A stretch of 64,000 nt of DNA from Pseudarthrobacter siccitolerans (lineage in GTDB: Bacteria; Actinomycetota; Actinomycetes; Actinomycetales; Micrococcaceae). The notes beneath the pieces are model-generated. The model had not been told where the DNA came from. It ran no database searches and was given only the letters and a program-made list of their open reading frames with translations. Below, in pieces: positions 25,425 through 34,289 of the stretch. How positions within the stretch are numbered: position 1 is the first letter of the stretch; the number at the start of each line of letters is the position of its first letter. The DNA is taken from NCBI RefSeq assembly GCF_001046895.1, contig NZ_CAQI01000024.1, forward strand, positions 1 through 64,000, in the 5' to 3' direction. The position numbers and the translations under genes are program-made.

Positions 25425-26206
25425 CACAGGACTTCGGAGAGGAAGCGCTGGAGGCGCTCGCTCTTGGGGTTATCGAAGAGGTCGCCGGGGGTGCCGGCTT
25501 CGACGACTTCGCCTTCGTCCATAAAAACGACCTGGTCCGCGACCTTGCGGGCAAAGCCCATTTCGTGGGTGACCACGAGCATGGTCATTCCGCGGCGTCC
25601 CAGTCCTGCCATGAGGTTCAGCACACCCTTGACCAGTTCCGGGTCCAGTGCGCTGGTGGCCTCATCGAACAGCATGACTTCGGGTTCCATGGCCAAAGCG
25701 CGGGCGATGGCGACGCGCTGCTGCTGGCCGCCGGAGAGGTCCCGGGGGCGGTGGTCCGCGCGCTCGGCGAGACCCACTTCAGCCAGCCGGCGGCGTGCAC
25801 GTTCGCGGGCCTCTGCCTTGGACATCTTCTTGACACTCCACAGGGCCAGGGCGACGTTCTCCAGTGCCGTGTGGTCCGGGAAGAGGTTGAAGTGCTGGAA
25901 CACCATCCCGATCCGGGCCCGGAGGATGTCCGGGTTGACCTTCAGGGCGCTTTCGCCGGCCAGGAGCACGTCACCGCTTTTGGGTTCATGGAGGCGGTTG
26001 ACGCCGCGGAGCAGGGTGGACTTGCCCGAACCGGACGGTCCGATGATGCAGGTGGTGGTTCCCGGCTTGACGGTGAGGTTGACGTTGCGCAGGACCTCGA
26101 TGTCCCCGTACGCCATAGTGAGGTTCTTCAGCTCCAGGCTGGAACCGTGGAAGGTCTCAACGTCTGGTGCCGTGTTGCTGCGTGAGGTGTTGCTGGCGAG
26201 GCTCAT
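25424..26206 (-). CDS. Polar-amino-acid ABC transporter ATP-binding protein
   Basis: A 260-residue GlnQ-type ATPase with Walker [11 protein letters not shown]-loop [10 protein letters not shown], signature LSGGQQQR, Walker [15 protein letters not shown] and H-loop VTHEMGF. The first 20 residues are a polar extension. Overlaps: 4 bases (ATGA) with the permease gene upstream, and 1 base with the Gfo gene downstream. This is the only ATPase in the locus and presumably serves both duplicated binding proteins. Confidence 0.95.
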   Translation of the reverse strand: MSLASNTSRSNTAPDVETFHGSSLELKNLTMAYGDIEVLRNVNLTVKPGTTTCIIGPSGSGKSTLLRGVNRLHEPKSGDVLLAGESALKVNPDILRARIGMVFQHFNLFPDHTALENVALALWSVKKMSKAEARERARRRLAEVGLAERADHRPRDLSGGQQQRVAIARALAMEPEVMLFDEATSALDPELVKGVLNLMAGLGRRGMTMLVVTHEMGFARKVADQVVFMDEGEVVEAGTPGDLFDNPKSERLQRFLSEVL

Positions 26207-26991
26207 GTGTTGCTCCCGGTAATCAGCGGCGAGGCCGCGTCGAGTTCTTTGACTTCCTTCAGGCCGCTCGTCGGTGCGGCGGGGCGGCGCCGGCCGGTGC
26301 GGAACCTGTTATCGAAATAGTTGACCAGGTGGGTCAGCGGCACGGTGATGACGAGGTAGAAGAGGCCTGCCATCACCAGCGGGGAGAGGTTGCCCGAGAG
26401 GACGGCGGCGTCCTGTCCCACACGGAAGAGTTCACGCTCGCTGACCAGCAAGCCCAGGAAGTAGACGAGGGAGGAGTCTTTGACGATGGCGATGAACTGG
26501 TTCACGAGGGCGGGCAGTACCCGGCGGATGCCTTGGGGAATGACCACCAGTGCCATGGACTTCGCGTAGCTCATGCCCAGGGCCCGGCAGGCCTCGCCCT
26601 GTCCTTTATCCACGCTCTGGATGCCGGCCCGGAAGATCTCGCCGACGTAGGCGCTGGCGATCAGGCTCAGGGCGATGATGCCCAGCGGGTACGGCGAGGG
26701 GCCGAAAACCGACTGGCTCAACCGGGCGAAGCCCTGGCCGATCAGCAGGATGGTCAGGATGGCCGGCAGGCCGCGGAACAGATCAGTGTAGATGCGGGCC
26801 GGGACACGCAGCCACCGTGACGGCGAGATGCCCATCACCGCGATCACCATGCCCAGGAAAACCCCCAGGATGGTTGCCGCGATGGAAATGATCAGCGTGT
26901 TCAGCAGCCCGACTGCGAGGAGCTGCGGAAAAACTTCGGCCATCGCCTTGAAGTCGAAAAAGGTGCGGATGATGGTGTTGAACCAGTCCAT
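26203..26991 (-). CDS. Polar-amino-acid ABC transporter permease
   Basis: A 262-residue membrane protein of the HisM/GlnP family. It opens with [17 protein letters not shown], and the first helix is [26 protein letters not shown]. The EAA docking loop is [27 protein letters not shown] at about 140-165. The C-terminus is a short basic tail. Permeases of this family usually act as homodimers, so no second permease is required. It lies about 105 bases downstream of binding-protein gene 2, with a hairpin between them. Confidence 0.94.
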   Translation of the reverse strand: MDWFNTIIRTFFDFKAMAEVFPQLLAVGLLNTLIISIAATILGVFLGMVIAVMGISPSRWLRVPARIYTDLFRGLPAILTILLIGQGFARLSQSVFGPSPYPLGIIALSLIASAYVGEIFRAGIQSVDKGQGEACRALGMSYAKSMALVVIPQGIRRVLPALVNQFIAIVKDSSLVYFLGLLVSERELFRVGQDAAVLSGNLSPLVMAGLFYLVITVPLTHLVNYFDNRFRTGRRRPAAPTSGLKEVKELDAASPLITGSNT

Positions 26992-27044
26992 GGTTGCTCT
27001 CAGACGTAGTTAGCTTATGAATCCCGGGCGGACCGCGAACGGCG

Positions 27045-27761
27045 GTCCGCCCGGTTGGGTGCGGCCGGCTGGTGTCCGGCCGTGGTGGGTCAGGTGTTAC
27101 TTGGCGGCGGTGGGGGCCGGTGTTGCGGTTTGCTCGGCTTTGGGCAGGTACTGCTCGGGCATCGGGGAGCCCGGGAACCACTTCTGGTACAGGGTCTTCC
27201 AGGTGCCGTCTTCCATGGCCTCGGCCAGGGCCTTGTTCAGGGCTTCCTTGAGGGCGGTCTTGTCCTTGGCGATGGCGAAACCGGCCGGTGCGTCGAAGGA
27301 GGGGATGTCGGCAACGCTGACCAGGCCGTGCTGCTCGGTGTAGTCCTTGGCCGCCTCGTAATCGAGGAAGTGGGCGTCGGCTGAGCCGCTGTTGACCGCT
27401 GCGATGGCTGAGTTGTTGTCCGGGAACCGGACCAGGCTGGCGGTGGGGAAGTTCTTGACTGCATAGGCTTCCTGCAGGGTTCCCTGGACGACGCCGAGGC
27501 GCTTTCCGTTCAGGCCGTCCACGCCCTTGATGCCGGAATCCTTGGTGGTCAGGACGGTGAGGTAGCCGGCGAGGTAGCCGTTGGAGAAGTCCACGGTTTC
27601 CTTGCGCTTGTCCGTGATACCGATCGCGGCGACACCGACGTCGAACTGTCCGTTGGCCACGGCGGGCAGGATTGCGGAGAAGTCCTGGCCGGTGAAGACC
27701 ACGTTGTCTACCCCTGCCCGCTTGGCGACGTCTTTGAAGAGCTCAACATCAAAACCGGTGA
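27045..27761. repeat. Long direct repeat, copy 2 (with 19819-20535)
   Basis: This is the partner of 19819-20535 in the same orientation, 7226 bases away. It spans the 3' flank with the CGGCCGG hairpin (27062-27082) and most of binding-protein gene 2. Confidence 0.9.
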
Positions 27762-27975
27762 AGTTACCCTGGGCGTCGGTGAAGGTGTAGGGCTTCGAAT
27801 CACCCAGGCTGGCAACCCGGACGGTGCCAGGCTGGATCAGCCCGTACGGGTTGTCGGCCGTGGACTGGGCGGGCGTGGACCCGCCGCAGCCGGACAGTGC
27901 CACGAGTGCCGCGACGGCGGCCGCGACGATTGCCGCGGGGCGGAAGCTGAATCGTTTGTTCAAAGGTTTATCCAA
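27097..27975 (-). CDS. Polar-amino-acid-type ABC substrate-binding lipoprotein 2
   Basis: A 292-residue lipoprotein with signal [17 protein letters not shown], the cysteine in LSGC being the lipidation site. The SBP_bac_3 fold is as in copy 1; from GFDVELFKD to the C-terminus the two proteins are almost identical (changes N/D, N/S, T/A and Q/K). The frame starts at TTG 27975; the next TTG at 27960 (NKRFSFRP) has GGAT 8 bases upstream and gives a more usual n-region, so the start is uncertain. It heads the permease, ATPase and Gfo/Idh operon. A pair of palindromic operators lies 45 to 85 bases upstream. Confidence 0.92.
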   Translation of the reverse strand: MDKPLNKRFSFRPAAIVAAAVAALVALSGCGGSTPAQSTADNPYGLIQPGTVRVASLGDSKPYTFTDAQGNFTGFDVELFKDVAKRAGVDNVVFTGQDFSAILPAVANGQFDVGVAAIGITDKRKETVDFSNGYLAGYLTVLTTKDSGIKGVDGLNGKRLGVVQGTLQEAYAVKNFPTASLVRFPDNNSAIAAVNSGSADAHFLDYEAAKDYTEQHGLVSVADIPSFDAPAGFAIAKDKTALKEALNKALAEAMEDGTWKTLYQKWFPGSPMPEQYLPKAEQTATPAPTAAK

Positions 27976-28021
27976 TCTTGGGAAGCAGGGCGGCCGTTCG
28001 GCCTTCGTTTATGACTATTGC

Positions 28022-28060
28022 TGAGTCCGGTCTCAGTCGGTAGGGTTGAGACCGGACTCA
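28022..28060. promoter_or_regulatory. Paired LacI-type operators between binding-protein gene 2 and LacI 2
   Basis: TGAGTCCGGTCTCA at 28022-28035 and its exact reverse complement TGAGACCGGACTCA at 28047-28060 are 25 bases apart start to start. Each is itself a near-palindrome with centre CCGG. They sit between divergent genes, so one repressor could control both directions. The half-site TGAG matches the other LacI sites here but the centre differs (CCGG against GCGT). Confidence 0.75.
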
Positions 28061-28126
28061 CATCGGGGTTGGTAAAAATGTAACCCAAGCCACATCGGGC
28101 GTCAAGGCCCCATTTTGAAGGCAGAA

Positions 28127-29248
28127 ATGAGCAGTAACACTTCCAGGCGCCGGGACGTTACAGTCGCGGATGTAGCCCGGGCGGCCAGTGTTTCCAAAGC
28201 GCAGGCTGCGCGGGCGCTGGGCAATTACGGTGCGGTGAGCGAGGATGTGCGCGAGCGTGTCCTGGCCGCAGCCGAGGAACTTTCCTACCGCCCCAATGAG
28301 CTGGCCCGAAGCATGAACACCGGCAAATCCCACACGATAGGCGTGGTGGTGGGCGACATTGAAAACCCCCATTTTGGCCTGGCCACCAGAGGTATCACCG
28401 ACACCGCAAAAAAGAGCGGCTACAACGTTATCCTTGCCAATACCGACGAGGAGCGGGCCGCCGAGGTGGACGCCGTCCAGGTTCTGCTCGACAAGCGGGT
28501 GGACGGCCTCATTGTGGCCCCTGCGTCATCCACCGAAACAGACCATTTGCAGCGCGTTTACGAGTCAGGCCGCCCCTTGGTCCTGCTGGACCGGGCAGCC
28601 CGCGGACTCCCGGCGGAAGTCATCGCCGCAGACATGGCCGGCATCTCCTACGACGCCACGAAGTACCTGCTGGACTCCGGCCACCGCCGGATCGCCTTCA
28701 TCTCCACCCTGAAAAATGCCTCGCCGTTCCTTGACGGGACCCAGCTGGATTCGTCACAGATTTCGGAGCGCCTGGAGGGCATGCTGCGGGCCTTTGCGGA
28801 GACCAAACTCCCGTTCCCCTACGACCTGGTACGGCTCAACGCGGGCGACGCAGACTCCATCCGCGATGCCACCCGTGAACTCCTCCTCCGGGCAGACCCG
28901 GCAACGGTCGTCGTGGCCTCAGATGGGCTGATCGCGCTCAGCGCCCTGGGCGCGATACAGGACCTGCAACTCTCGATCCCCAAGGACGTCTCGTTTCTTA
29001 TGTACGACGACTTCGCCTGGGCCCGCCTCACTACGCCGCCCCTGACGGTTGTGGCCCAACCCGTCTACGACATGGGCGTGGCAGCCGCCACAGCTTTGAT
29101 CAGGCAGATTGATGGAAGGAAAGCGTCCGGGACCGCGCCCGCCCTTCAAGCGCGGCTCATCAAGCGAGGGTCAGTGGGGCCGCCCCGCGAAGCATTCCAG
29201 CCTGCCCAGGCATACACGGCAGAAGGGCCGACGGCGGCACTCGGGTGA
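28127..29248 (+). CDS. LacI family transcriptional regulator 2
   Basis: A 373-residue repressor with HTH VTVADVARAASVSKAQAARALGNYG (about 11-35), hinge ELSYRPNELARSM, and sensor blocks TIGVVVGDIENPHFGLATRGI, LLDKRVDGLIVAP and VVVASDGLIALSALGAI. ATG 28127 is favoured over TTG 28115 because AAGG lies 5 bases upstream of it. It is divergent from the transporter operon and next to the paired operators, so auto- and operon control is likely. The two LacI proteins share an unusual ARALGxYG helix and may have arisen by duplication. Confidence 0.93.
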   Translation: MSSNTSRRRDVTVADVARAASVSKAQAARALGNYGAVSEDVRERVLAAAEELSYRPNELARSMNTGKSHTIGVVVGDIENPHFGLATRGITDTAKKSGYNVILANTDEERAAEVDAVQVLLDKRVDGLIVAPASSTETDHLQRVYESGRPLVLLDRAARGLPAEVIAADMAGISYDATKYLLDSGHRRIAFISTLKNASPFLDGTQLDSSQISERLEGMLRAFAETKLPFPYDLVRLNAGDADSIRDATRELLLRADPATVVVASDGLIALSALGAIQDLQLSIPKDVSFLMYDDFAWARLTTPPLTVVAQPVYDMGVAAATALIRQIDGRKASGTAPALQARLIKRGSVGPPREAFQPAQAYTAEGPTAALG

Positions 29249-29266
29249 GTGCCGCCGTCGGCCCTT
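29223..29266. terminator. Long bidirectional terminator after LacI 2
   Basis: A perfect 20-bp stem (29223-29242 with 29247-29266), loop GGGT, has its left arm inside the last codons of the LacI gene. It separates convergent genes (LacI 2 and the APC permease). Confidence 0.85.
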
Positions 29267-29306
29267 CGCCAGGGGAAACCGGGCAAAAAGGTGTGGCTGC
29301 AGCGGC

Positions 29307-30923
29307 TCAGGCCACTGTGGCGTCCACCGCCCGCGGTTCTGCTGCGGTTGCCGGCTGAGCAGTTCCCGACGGGGCAGTTCCCGACGACGGATGTGCTGCC
29401 ACTGCCGCGGCGTGCTCGGCCAACACTCCCGTTTGGTGGCGGATCTTCAGCCGGTAGAGCAGGGCGCCGCCGCCGGTGACGGCGGCCACGAAGATCACCC
29501 CGCCCCACTGCAAGTACCATTCGAACGGCGGCACGGAGTTGTAGATTTCCGGCCGGGGCCACACCAGGTTCAGCGTCATGGCACCGCCCCACAGGACCGC
29601 GAGGATGTTCACCGGAAGCCCCCACTTGCCCAGGCTGAAGCCGGGCTCGGAGCCGTCGTCCGCCAGCGGCCACTTCTTTTGCAGCCGTTTGCGGAGCAGC
29701 GGGACGGTGACCAGCAGGTATGACAGGTAGATCAGGACGATGCTGATGCTGGACAGGATGGTGAAAATGGCCGGCTGCATCACATTGACCAGCAGCGGGA
29801 TGACGGCAATCACGCCGATTACGATCGCGGCGATGGTGGGGGTCCTGCGGACCGGGTCCACTTTGCTGAGCTGCCGGCTGAACGGGAGGTTGTTGTCCCG
29901 GGCCATGGCGAACATCATGCGAATCGCGGCGGCGTGGACAGCGAGGGTGCAGACCACCACTGCCACCACGATGCATGCCAGGAAGGCCTTGCCGAAAGGC
30001 CCGCCCAGGACGGAGAGCACAATGTGCTGCAGGCCGCCGTCGGCAGCTCCCACCTTGGGATCGGCAAGGTCCGGGGCCGCAAGGATGCCGAAGAGCAGGA
30101 TGAGGCCACCGAGCACGAAGGATGCTGTAATGGCACGGATGATGGCCTTGGGGGCGGTGCGCTTGGGATCCTTGGTCTCCTCGCCCAGGGAGCTTGCGGT
30201 GTCAAAGCCGTACATCACGTAACCGGACGCCATGGCGCCGATCAGGAAGACACCGAAGAAGCCAAGATCGTGGCCTTCGCCGAAGCCGGCGGTCTCAAAA
30301 AAGACCTCCGGTCCGCGCACCACGTGCCAGGCCAGCGCCAGGATGAGCAGCACCGCGGCCACCAGCTCCACGAAGACGCCAATGCTGTTGATCCTGGTCA
30401 TGAGTTTCACGCCGAACGCGTTGATCAGGGTTGAGATGGTGATCATGATGGTCGCCAGCACCACCCCGTTCATCGCGAAGTCGTACGGGCCGGTGCCGTC
30501 GCCGACAAACTGGAAGCCGGACCAGAGCTGCGGCAGCGTGATCTGCAGGGCCAGCGCCACGGATCCCAACGCCATAATGGAGGACAGAAGCAGCAGCCAG
30601 CCGGCCAGCCAGGACGAGGTCCCGGAGGCAAGCCGCTTGGCCCAGTTGTACACCGAGCCGGCCACGGGGTAGCGGCCCGCCAGTTCGGCAAAACACAACG
30701 CCACCATCAGCTGGCCGGCGAAGACGAGGGGCCAGGACCACGCATACGCGGGGCCGGCCATGGAAAAACCAAAGTAGAACAGTTGAAAAACACCAGTGAG
30801 GATGGAGATGTAGCTGACCCCTGCCGCGAAGCTGGCAAACTTGCCGATGCTCCGGTCCAGGGTCTGCGTATAACCAAACTCGTCCATGCCGCTTGAATCA
30901 ATACTCTTGCTGGGTTCCGCCAT
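29307..30923 (-). CDS. APC family amino-acid/amine permease
   Basis: A 538-residue transporter with about 12 membrane segments. The family start is FASFAAGVSYISILTGVFQLFYFGFSMAGPAYAWSWPLVFAGQL, with the conserved ELAGRYPVAGSVYNWAKRLA block after it. It belongs to the amino-acid/choline/GABA (ACT/BAT1-like) branch. The C-terminal ~50 residues are a polar Ala/Thr-rich tail. It lies 90 bases downstream of codA on the same strand. Co-transcription with betB-codA would make it a candidate choline or betaine-precursor importer, but the substrate cannot be read from sequence. Confidence 0.9.
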   Translation of the reverse strand: MAEPSKSIDSSGMDEFGYTQTLDRSIGKFASFAAGVSYISILTGVFQLFYFGFSMAGPAYAWSWPLVFAGQLMVALCFAELAGRYPVAGSVYNWAKRLASGTSSWLAGWLLLLSSIMALGSVALALQITLPQLWSGFQFVGDGTGPYDFAMNGVVLATIMITISTLINAFGVKLMTRINSIGVFVELVAAVLLILALAWHVVRGPEVFFETAGFGEGHDLGFFGVFLIGAMASGYVMYGFDTASSLGEETKDPKRTAPKAIIRAITASFVLGGLILLFGILAAPDLADPKVGAADGGLQHIVLSVLGGPFGKAFLACIVVAVVVCTLAVHAAAIRMMFAMARDNNLPFSRQLSKVDPVRRTPTIAAIVIGVIAVIPLLVNVMQPAIFTILSSISIVLIYLSYLLVTVPLLRKRLQKKWPLADDGSEPGFSLGKWGLPVNILAVLWGGAMTLNLVWPRPEIYNSVPPFEWYLQWGGVIFVAAVTGGGALLYRLKIRHQTGVLAEHAAAVAAHPSSGTAPSGTAQPATAAEPRAVDATVA

Positions 30924-31013
30924 GTGGACTCCTAGATCAGAAAAGCACGATAGTGATGACCGGCCGGACGTGGCGCGAGGAAAAGGCTCGCCCTGCCGCC
31001 GGGACCCCGCCGC

Positions 31014-32672
31014 TCAGGCGAGGGACGCGGTGAGCTCCATTTCTTCGATGGCCATGGGTTCGCCGGACCTGCCGGCGCGGATGAGGTCCGCGCGGACCAA
31101 ATCAGCACAGCGCTCGCCGATCATCATGACGGTGATGTTGGGATTGACGGTGACGTGTTCAGGCATCACCGAGGCGTCGGCAACACGCAGCCCCGTCACG
31201 CCCTTGACCCGCAGTTCGGGATCCAGCGGCGACATCTCGTCGTCCACCGGCCCCATGCGGACCGTGCCCACCGGGTGGTACACGGTGTTGTGGGTCTTGC
31301 GGATGTAGTCCCGCAGTTCCTCGTCGGTCTGGGCCTCGACGCCGGGAGACAGCTCGCGCCCGGCCCATTCGGCCATTGCCGGCTGGGCGGCGATTTCCCG
31401 GGCCTTGCGGATGCCGGCCACCATCACCCGCATGTCGTGCCCCTCGGGATCGGTGAAGTAGCGCGGGTCCACCATCGGCTTGTCCCGGAAATCGCGGCTG
31501 CGCAGCCGGACGGTGCCGCGGGAGCGGGCGTGCGTGACGTTCGGGGTGAGGCTGAAGCCGTTCTCCGTGGTGGGGTAGCCGTGCCGCAGGGTGTTCATGT
31601 CGAACGGGACCGAGCCGTAGTGCATCATCAGGTCCGGCCGGTCCAGGCCGTCCTCGGTGGGGGTGAAGATCCCGATCTCCCACCACTGGGTGGAGGTCTG
31701 CACCATCGGCTGTTTCGCCTCGAACTGCACCACGCCTTCCGGATGATCCTGCAGGTGCTCGCCCACGCCGGGGGAGTCCACCAGGACTTCGATGCCATGC
31801 TGCGCCAGGTGGGCCGCCGGGCCGATCCCGGAGAGCATCAGCAGCTTGGGCGAGTCGATGGCCCCGGTGGACAGGATGACCTCGCGGTGTGCGGAGAGCC
31901 GGTGGGTCCGGCCGAACGCCGAGTCCACCACGTCCACGCCGGTGCAGCGCTTGTCCGCATCGAACACCAGCTGGCGGGCGCGGAGGCCGGTCAGCAGGGT
32001 GAAGTTTTCCCTTTCAATGATCGGGTGGATGTAGGAAACCGAGCTTGAGGCGCGGGTGCCGTCCGCCTGGCGGTTGATCTGGAAGAAGTTGGCACCGTTG
32101 ACCACCGTGGTTCCGGTGTTGAACTTCGCGCGGGGGATTCCGGCCTGCTCGCAGGCATCCAGAAGCGCGACGCCGGCAGGATCGGCCGGGGGCACGTTCA
32201 TCAGGTGCACGGGGCCTGAGTCCCCGTGGTGGGGTGCGTCCGGGCCGGCGTCCTCGTTCGTTTCCAGCCGCTTGTACAGCGGCCAGACGGCGTCCGCATT
32301 CCAGCCGGCTGCGCCGTACTTGGATTCCCATTCGTCCAGGTCCTCCCGCGGGGCCCAGAAGGCGATGCAGGAGTTGTGGCTGGAGCAGCCGCCCATGACT
32401 TTGGCTCGGGCGTGGCGCATAAAGGAGTTGCCGTTCTCCTGCGGTTCCACCGGGTAGTCCCAGTCATACCCGGATTCCAGCAGCTCCATCCAGCGGTCCA
32501 GCTGCAGGATTTCCGGGATGTTGCGGTCATCCGGTCCCGCCTCCACCAGGGCCACGGTCACCTCCGGATCCTCGCTCAGCCGTGCTGCCACAGCCGCTCC
32601 GGCGGATCCGCCGCCGATCACCACGTAGTCGAACCCGCGCTCGCTGAGGTCCTCGATGTTGTCGAAGTGCAT
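31014..32672 (-). CDS. codA: Choline oxidase
   Basis: A 552-residue GMC flavoenzyme that oxidises choline through betaine aldehyde to glycine betaine with O2, giving H2O2. The FAD fold is FDYVVIGGGSAGAAVAARL at 14-32. His99, which holds FAD covalently in the Arthrobacter globiformis enzyme, and the active-site Ser101 are both present in VMGGCSSHNSC. The C-terminal GMC block HNTVYHPVGTVRMG contains the catalytic His region, and NPNITVMMIGER follows. The sequence is very close throughout to what I recall of the A. globiformis enzyme, except the last ~25 residues. It starts directly after the betB stop with no gap, and is therefore coupled. Confidence 0.97.
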   Translation of the reverse strand: MHFDNIEDLSERGFDYVVIGGGSAGAAVAARLSEDPEVTVALVEAGPDDRNIPEILQLDRWMELLESGYDWDYPVEPQENGNSFMRHARAKVMGGCSSHNSCIAFWAPREDLDEWESKYGAAGWNADAVWPLYKRLETNEDAGPDAPHHGDSGPVHLMNVPPADPAGVALLDACEQAGIPRAKFNTGTTVVNGANFFQINRQADGTRASSSVSYIHPIIERENFTLLTGLRARQLVFDADKRCTGVDVVDSAFGRTHRLSAHREVILSTGAIDSPKLLMLSGIGPAAHLAQHGIEVLVDSPGVGEHLQDHPEGVVQFEAKQPMVQTSTQWWEIGIFTPTEDGLDRPDLMMHYGSVPFDMNTLRHGYPTTENGFSLTPNVTHARSRGTVRLRSRDFRDKPMVDPRYFTDPEGHDMRVMVAGIRKAREIAAQPAMAEWAGRELSPGVEAQTDEELRDYIRKTHNTVYHPVGTVRMGPVDDEMSPLDPELRVKGVTGLRVADASVMPEHVTVNPNITVMMIGERCADLVRADLIRAGRSGEPMAIEEMELTASLA

Positions 32673-34190
32673 CTAGTTCTCCTTGCCGTGGTCAGCGAAC
32701 CAGCCGGTCACCTGGGGGCTGGTGTTCTGGTAGATGTGCTTGGCTTCCTGGTATTCGGCCAAACCGGTGGGGCCGAGTTCGCGGCCGACGCCGGACTGGC
32801 CGAAGCCGCCCCACTCGGCCTGGGGGAGATAAGGGTGGTAGTCGTTGATCCAGATGGTGCCGTGCCGGAGCCGGCCTGCCACGCGCTGCGCCTTGCCGGC
32901 GTCCTGGGTCCAGACCGCGCCGGCCAGTCCGTAGATGGTGTCGTTGGCGGTGGCCACAGCCTCGTCCTCCGTGCGGAAGGTTTCGACGGTAACGACCGGG
33001 CCGAACGCCTCATCGATGACCACGGACATACCCTTTTGGACGCGGTCCAGGACGGTGGGCTGGTAGTAGAAACCGCCGTCGAACTTCTCTCCGGAAGGTG
33101 CCGCGCCGCCGCACCGCAGCCGCGCCCCCTCCTCGATGCCGCGCTGGACATAGGTGTGGACTTTCTCCCGGTGGGCTGCGGAGATCAACGGGCCGGTTTC
33201 GGCCAAGTCATCGAACGGGCCGCCCAGGCGGATGTCCTGCGCGCGGCGGACCAGTTCGTCGACGAAGCGTTCGGCGATGGATTCCTCCACCACCAGCCGT
33301 GCCCCCGCCGAGCAGACCTGGCCGGAGTGGACGAAGGCCCCGTTCAGGGCGTTGTCGACGGCGGCGTCAAAGTCCGCGTCCGCGAACACGACGTTGGGGT
33401 TCTTGCCGCCCAGTTCCAGCGCCACCTTTTTGACGGTTCCGGCGGCGGCCGCGGCGATGCGCTTGCCGGTTTCCAGGCCGCCGGTGAAGGAGACGAGGTC
33501 GACGTCGGGGTGTTCCGAGAGCGGTGCGCCCGCCTCGGCACCGGGCCCGGTCACGAGGTTGGCGACGCCGTCCGGCAGGCCGAGATCCTGCAGCAGCTGC
33601 ATGGCCAGGATGGCGGTGGAGGGGGTCAGCTCAGAGGGCTTAAGGACAAACGTGCAGCCGGCGGCCAGTGCGGGCGCGATCTTCCACGCCGCCTGCAGCA
33701 GGGGATAGTTCCATGGAGTGATCAGGCCGCAGACCCCCACCGGTTCGTAGACGATCTTGCTGGCGACGTCAGGGTTCCCGGCATCGACCACACGTCCGGA
33801 CTGCTGTCCAGCGAGCCTGCCGAAGTACTCGAAGCAGGCAGCAATATCGTCCATGTCGATGCGGCTTTCGATGATCCGCTTGCCGGTGTCCAGCGATTCG
33901 GCGCGGGCGAACTTTTCCCGGCGTTCGCGAAGTTCGGCTGCGACTTTGAGCAGGAAGGTGCCCCGCTCGGGAGCCGGGACGCTGGACCAGACACCTGAGT
34001 CGAAGGCGGCCCGGGCTGCTGCGATGGCCCGCTCGGCGTCTTCCCGGCCGGCCTCGGATACCGTGGCGGCCAGCTCGCCGTCGGCAGGGTTGTGGATGTG
34101 GCGCACGGCGCCTGACGCTGCCGGCTCCCAGGAGCCGTTGATGAACAGGGTGGATGCTGTCACGTCCGGAGACGGTGTGGCGTAAGTCAT
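32673..34190 (-). CDS. betB: Betaine aldehyde dehydrogenase
   Basis: A 505-residue NAD-dependent aldehyde dehydrogenase. Visible motifs are the substrate tunnel PWNYPLLQAAWKIAPALAAG, the NAD site FTGGLETGKRIA, the catalytic Glu in ALELGGKNPNVVFADAD, and the catalytic Cys in SGQVCSAGARLVVEE. It converts betaine aldehyde to glycine betaine, complementing CodA. The start is ATG 34190; the frame extends to 34274 but through the operator. Gene order on the minus strand is betI, operator, betB, codA, APC permease. Confidence 0.94.
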   Translation of the reverse strand: MTYATPSPDVTASTLFINGSWEPAASGAVRHIHNPADGELAATVSEAGREDAERAIAAARAAFDSGVWSSVPAPERGTFLLKVAAELRERREKFARAESLDTGKRIIESRIDMDDIAACFEYFGRLAGQQSGRVVDAGNPDVASKIVYEPVGVCGLITPWNYPLLQAAWKIAPALAAGCTFVLKPSELTPSTAILAMQLLQDLGLPDGVANLVTGPGAEAGAPLSEHPDVDLVSFTGGLETGKRIAAAAAGTVKKVALELGGKNPNVVFADADFDAAVDNALNGAFVHSGQVCSAGARLVVEESIAERFVDELVRRAQDIRLGGPFDDLAETGPLISAAHREKVHTYVQRGIEEGARLRCGGAAPSGEKFDGGFYYQPTVLDRVQKGMSVVIDEAFGPVVTVETFRTEDEAVATANDTIYGLAGAVWTQDAGKAQRVAGRLRHGTIWINDYHPYLPQAEWGGFGQSGVGRELGPTGLAEYQEAKHIYQNTSPQVTGWFADHGKEN

Positions 34191-34210
34191 ACGCAGGACA
34201 GTAATGGAAG

Positions 34211-34249
34211 TTGAACGAGTGTTCAATAGTAATTTGAACACTCGTTCAA
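34211..34249. promoter_or_regulatory. Double TetR-type operator upstream of betB
   Basis: TTGAACGAGTGTTCAA (34211-34226) and its exact reverse complement TTGAACACTCGTTCAA (34234-34249) are spaced 23 bases apart start to start. Each has TTGAAC/GTTCAA arms around a 4-base centre. It lies 21 bases before the betB start and close to betI, fitting a BetI repressor released by choline. Confidence 0.85.
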
Positions 34250-34289
34250 ATATTACCGTTGCTGATTGCGGCACCGGCTGCCGCGGTGC

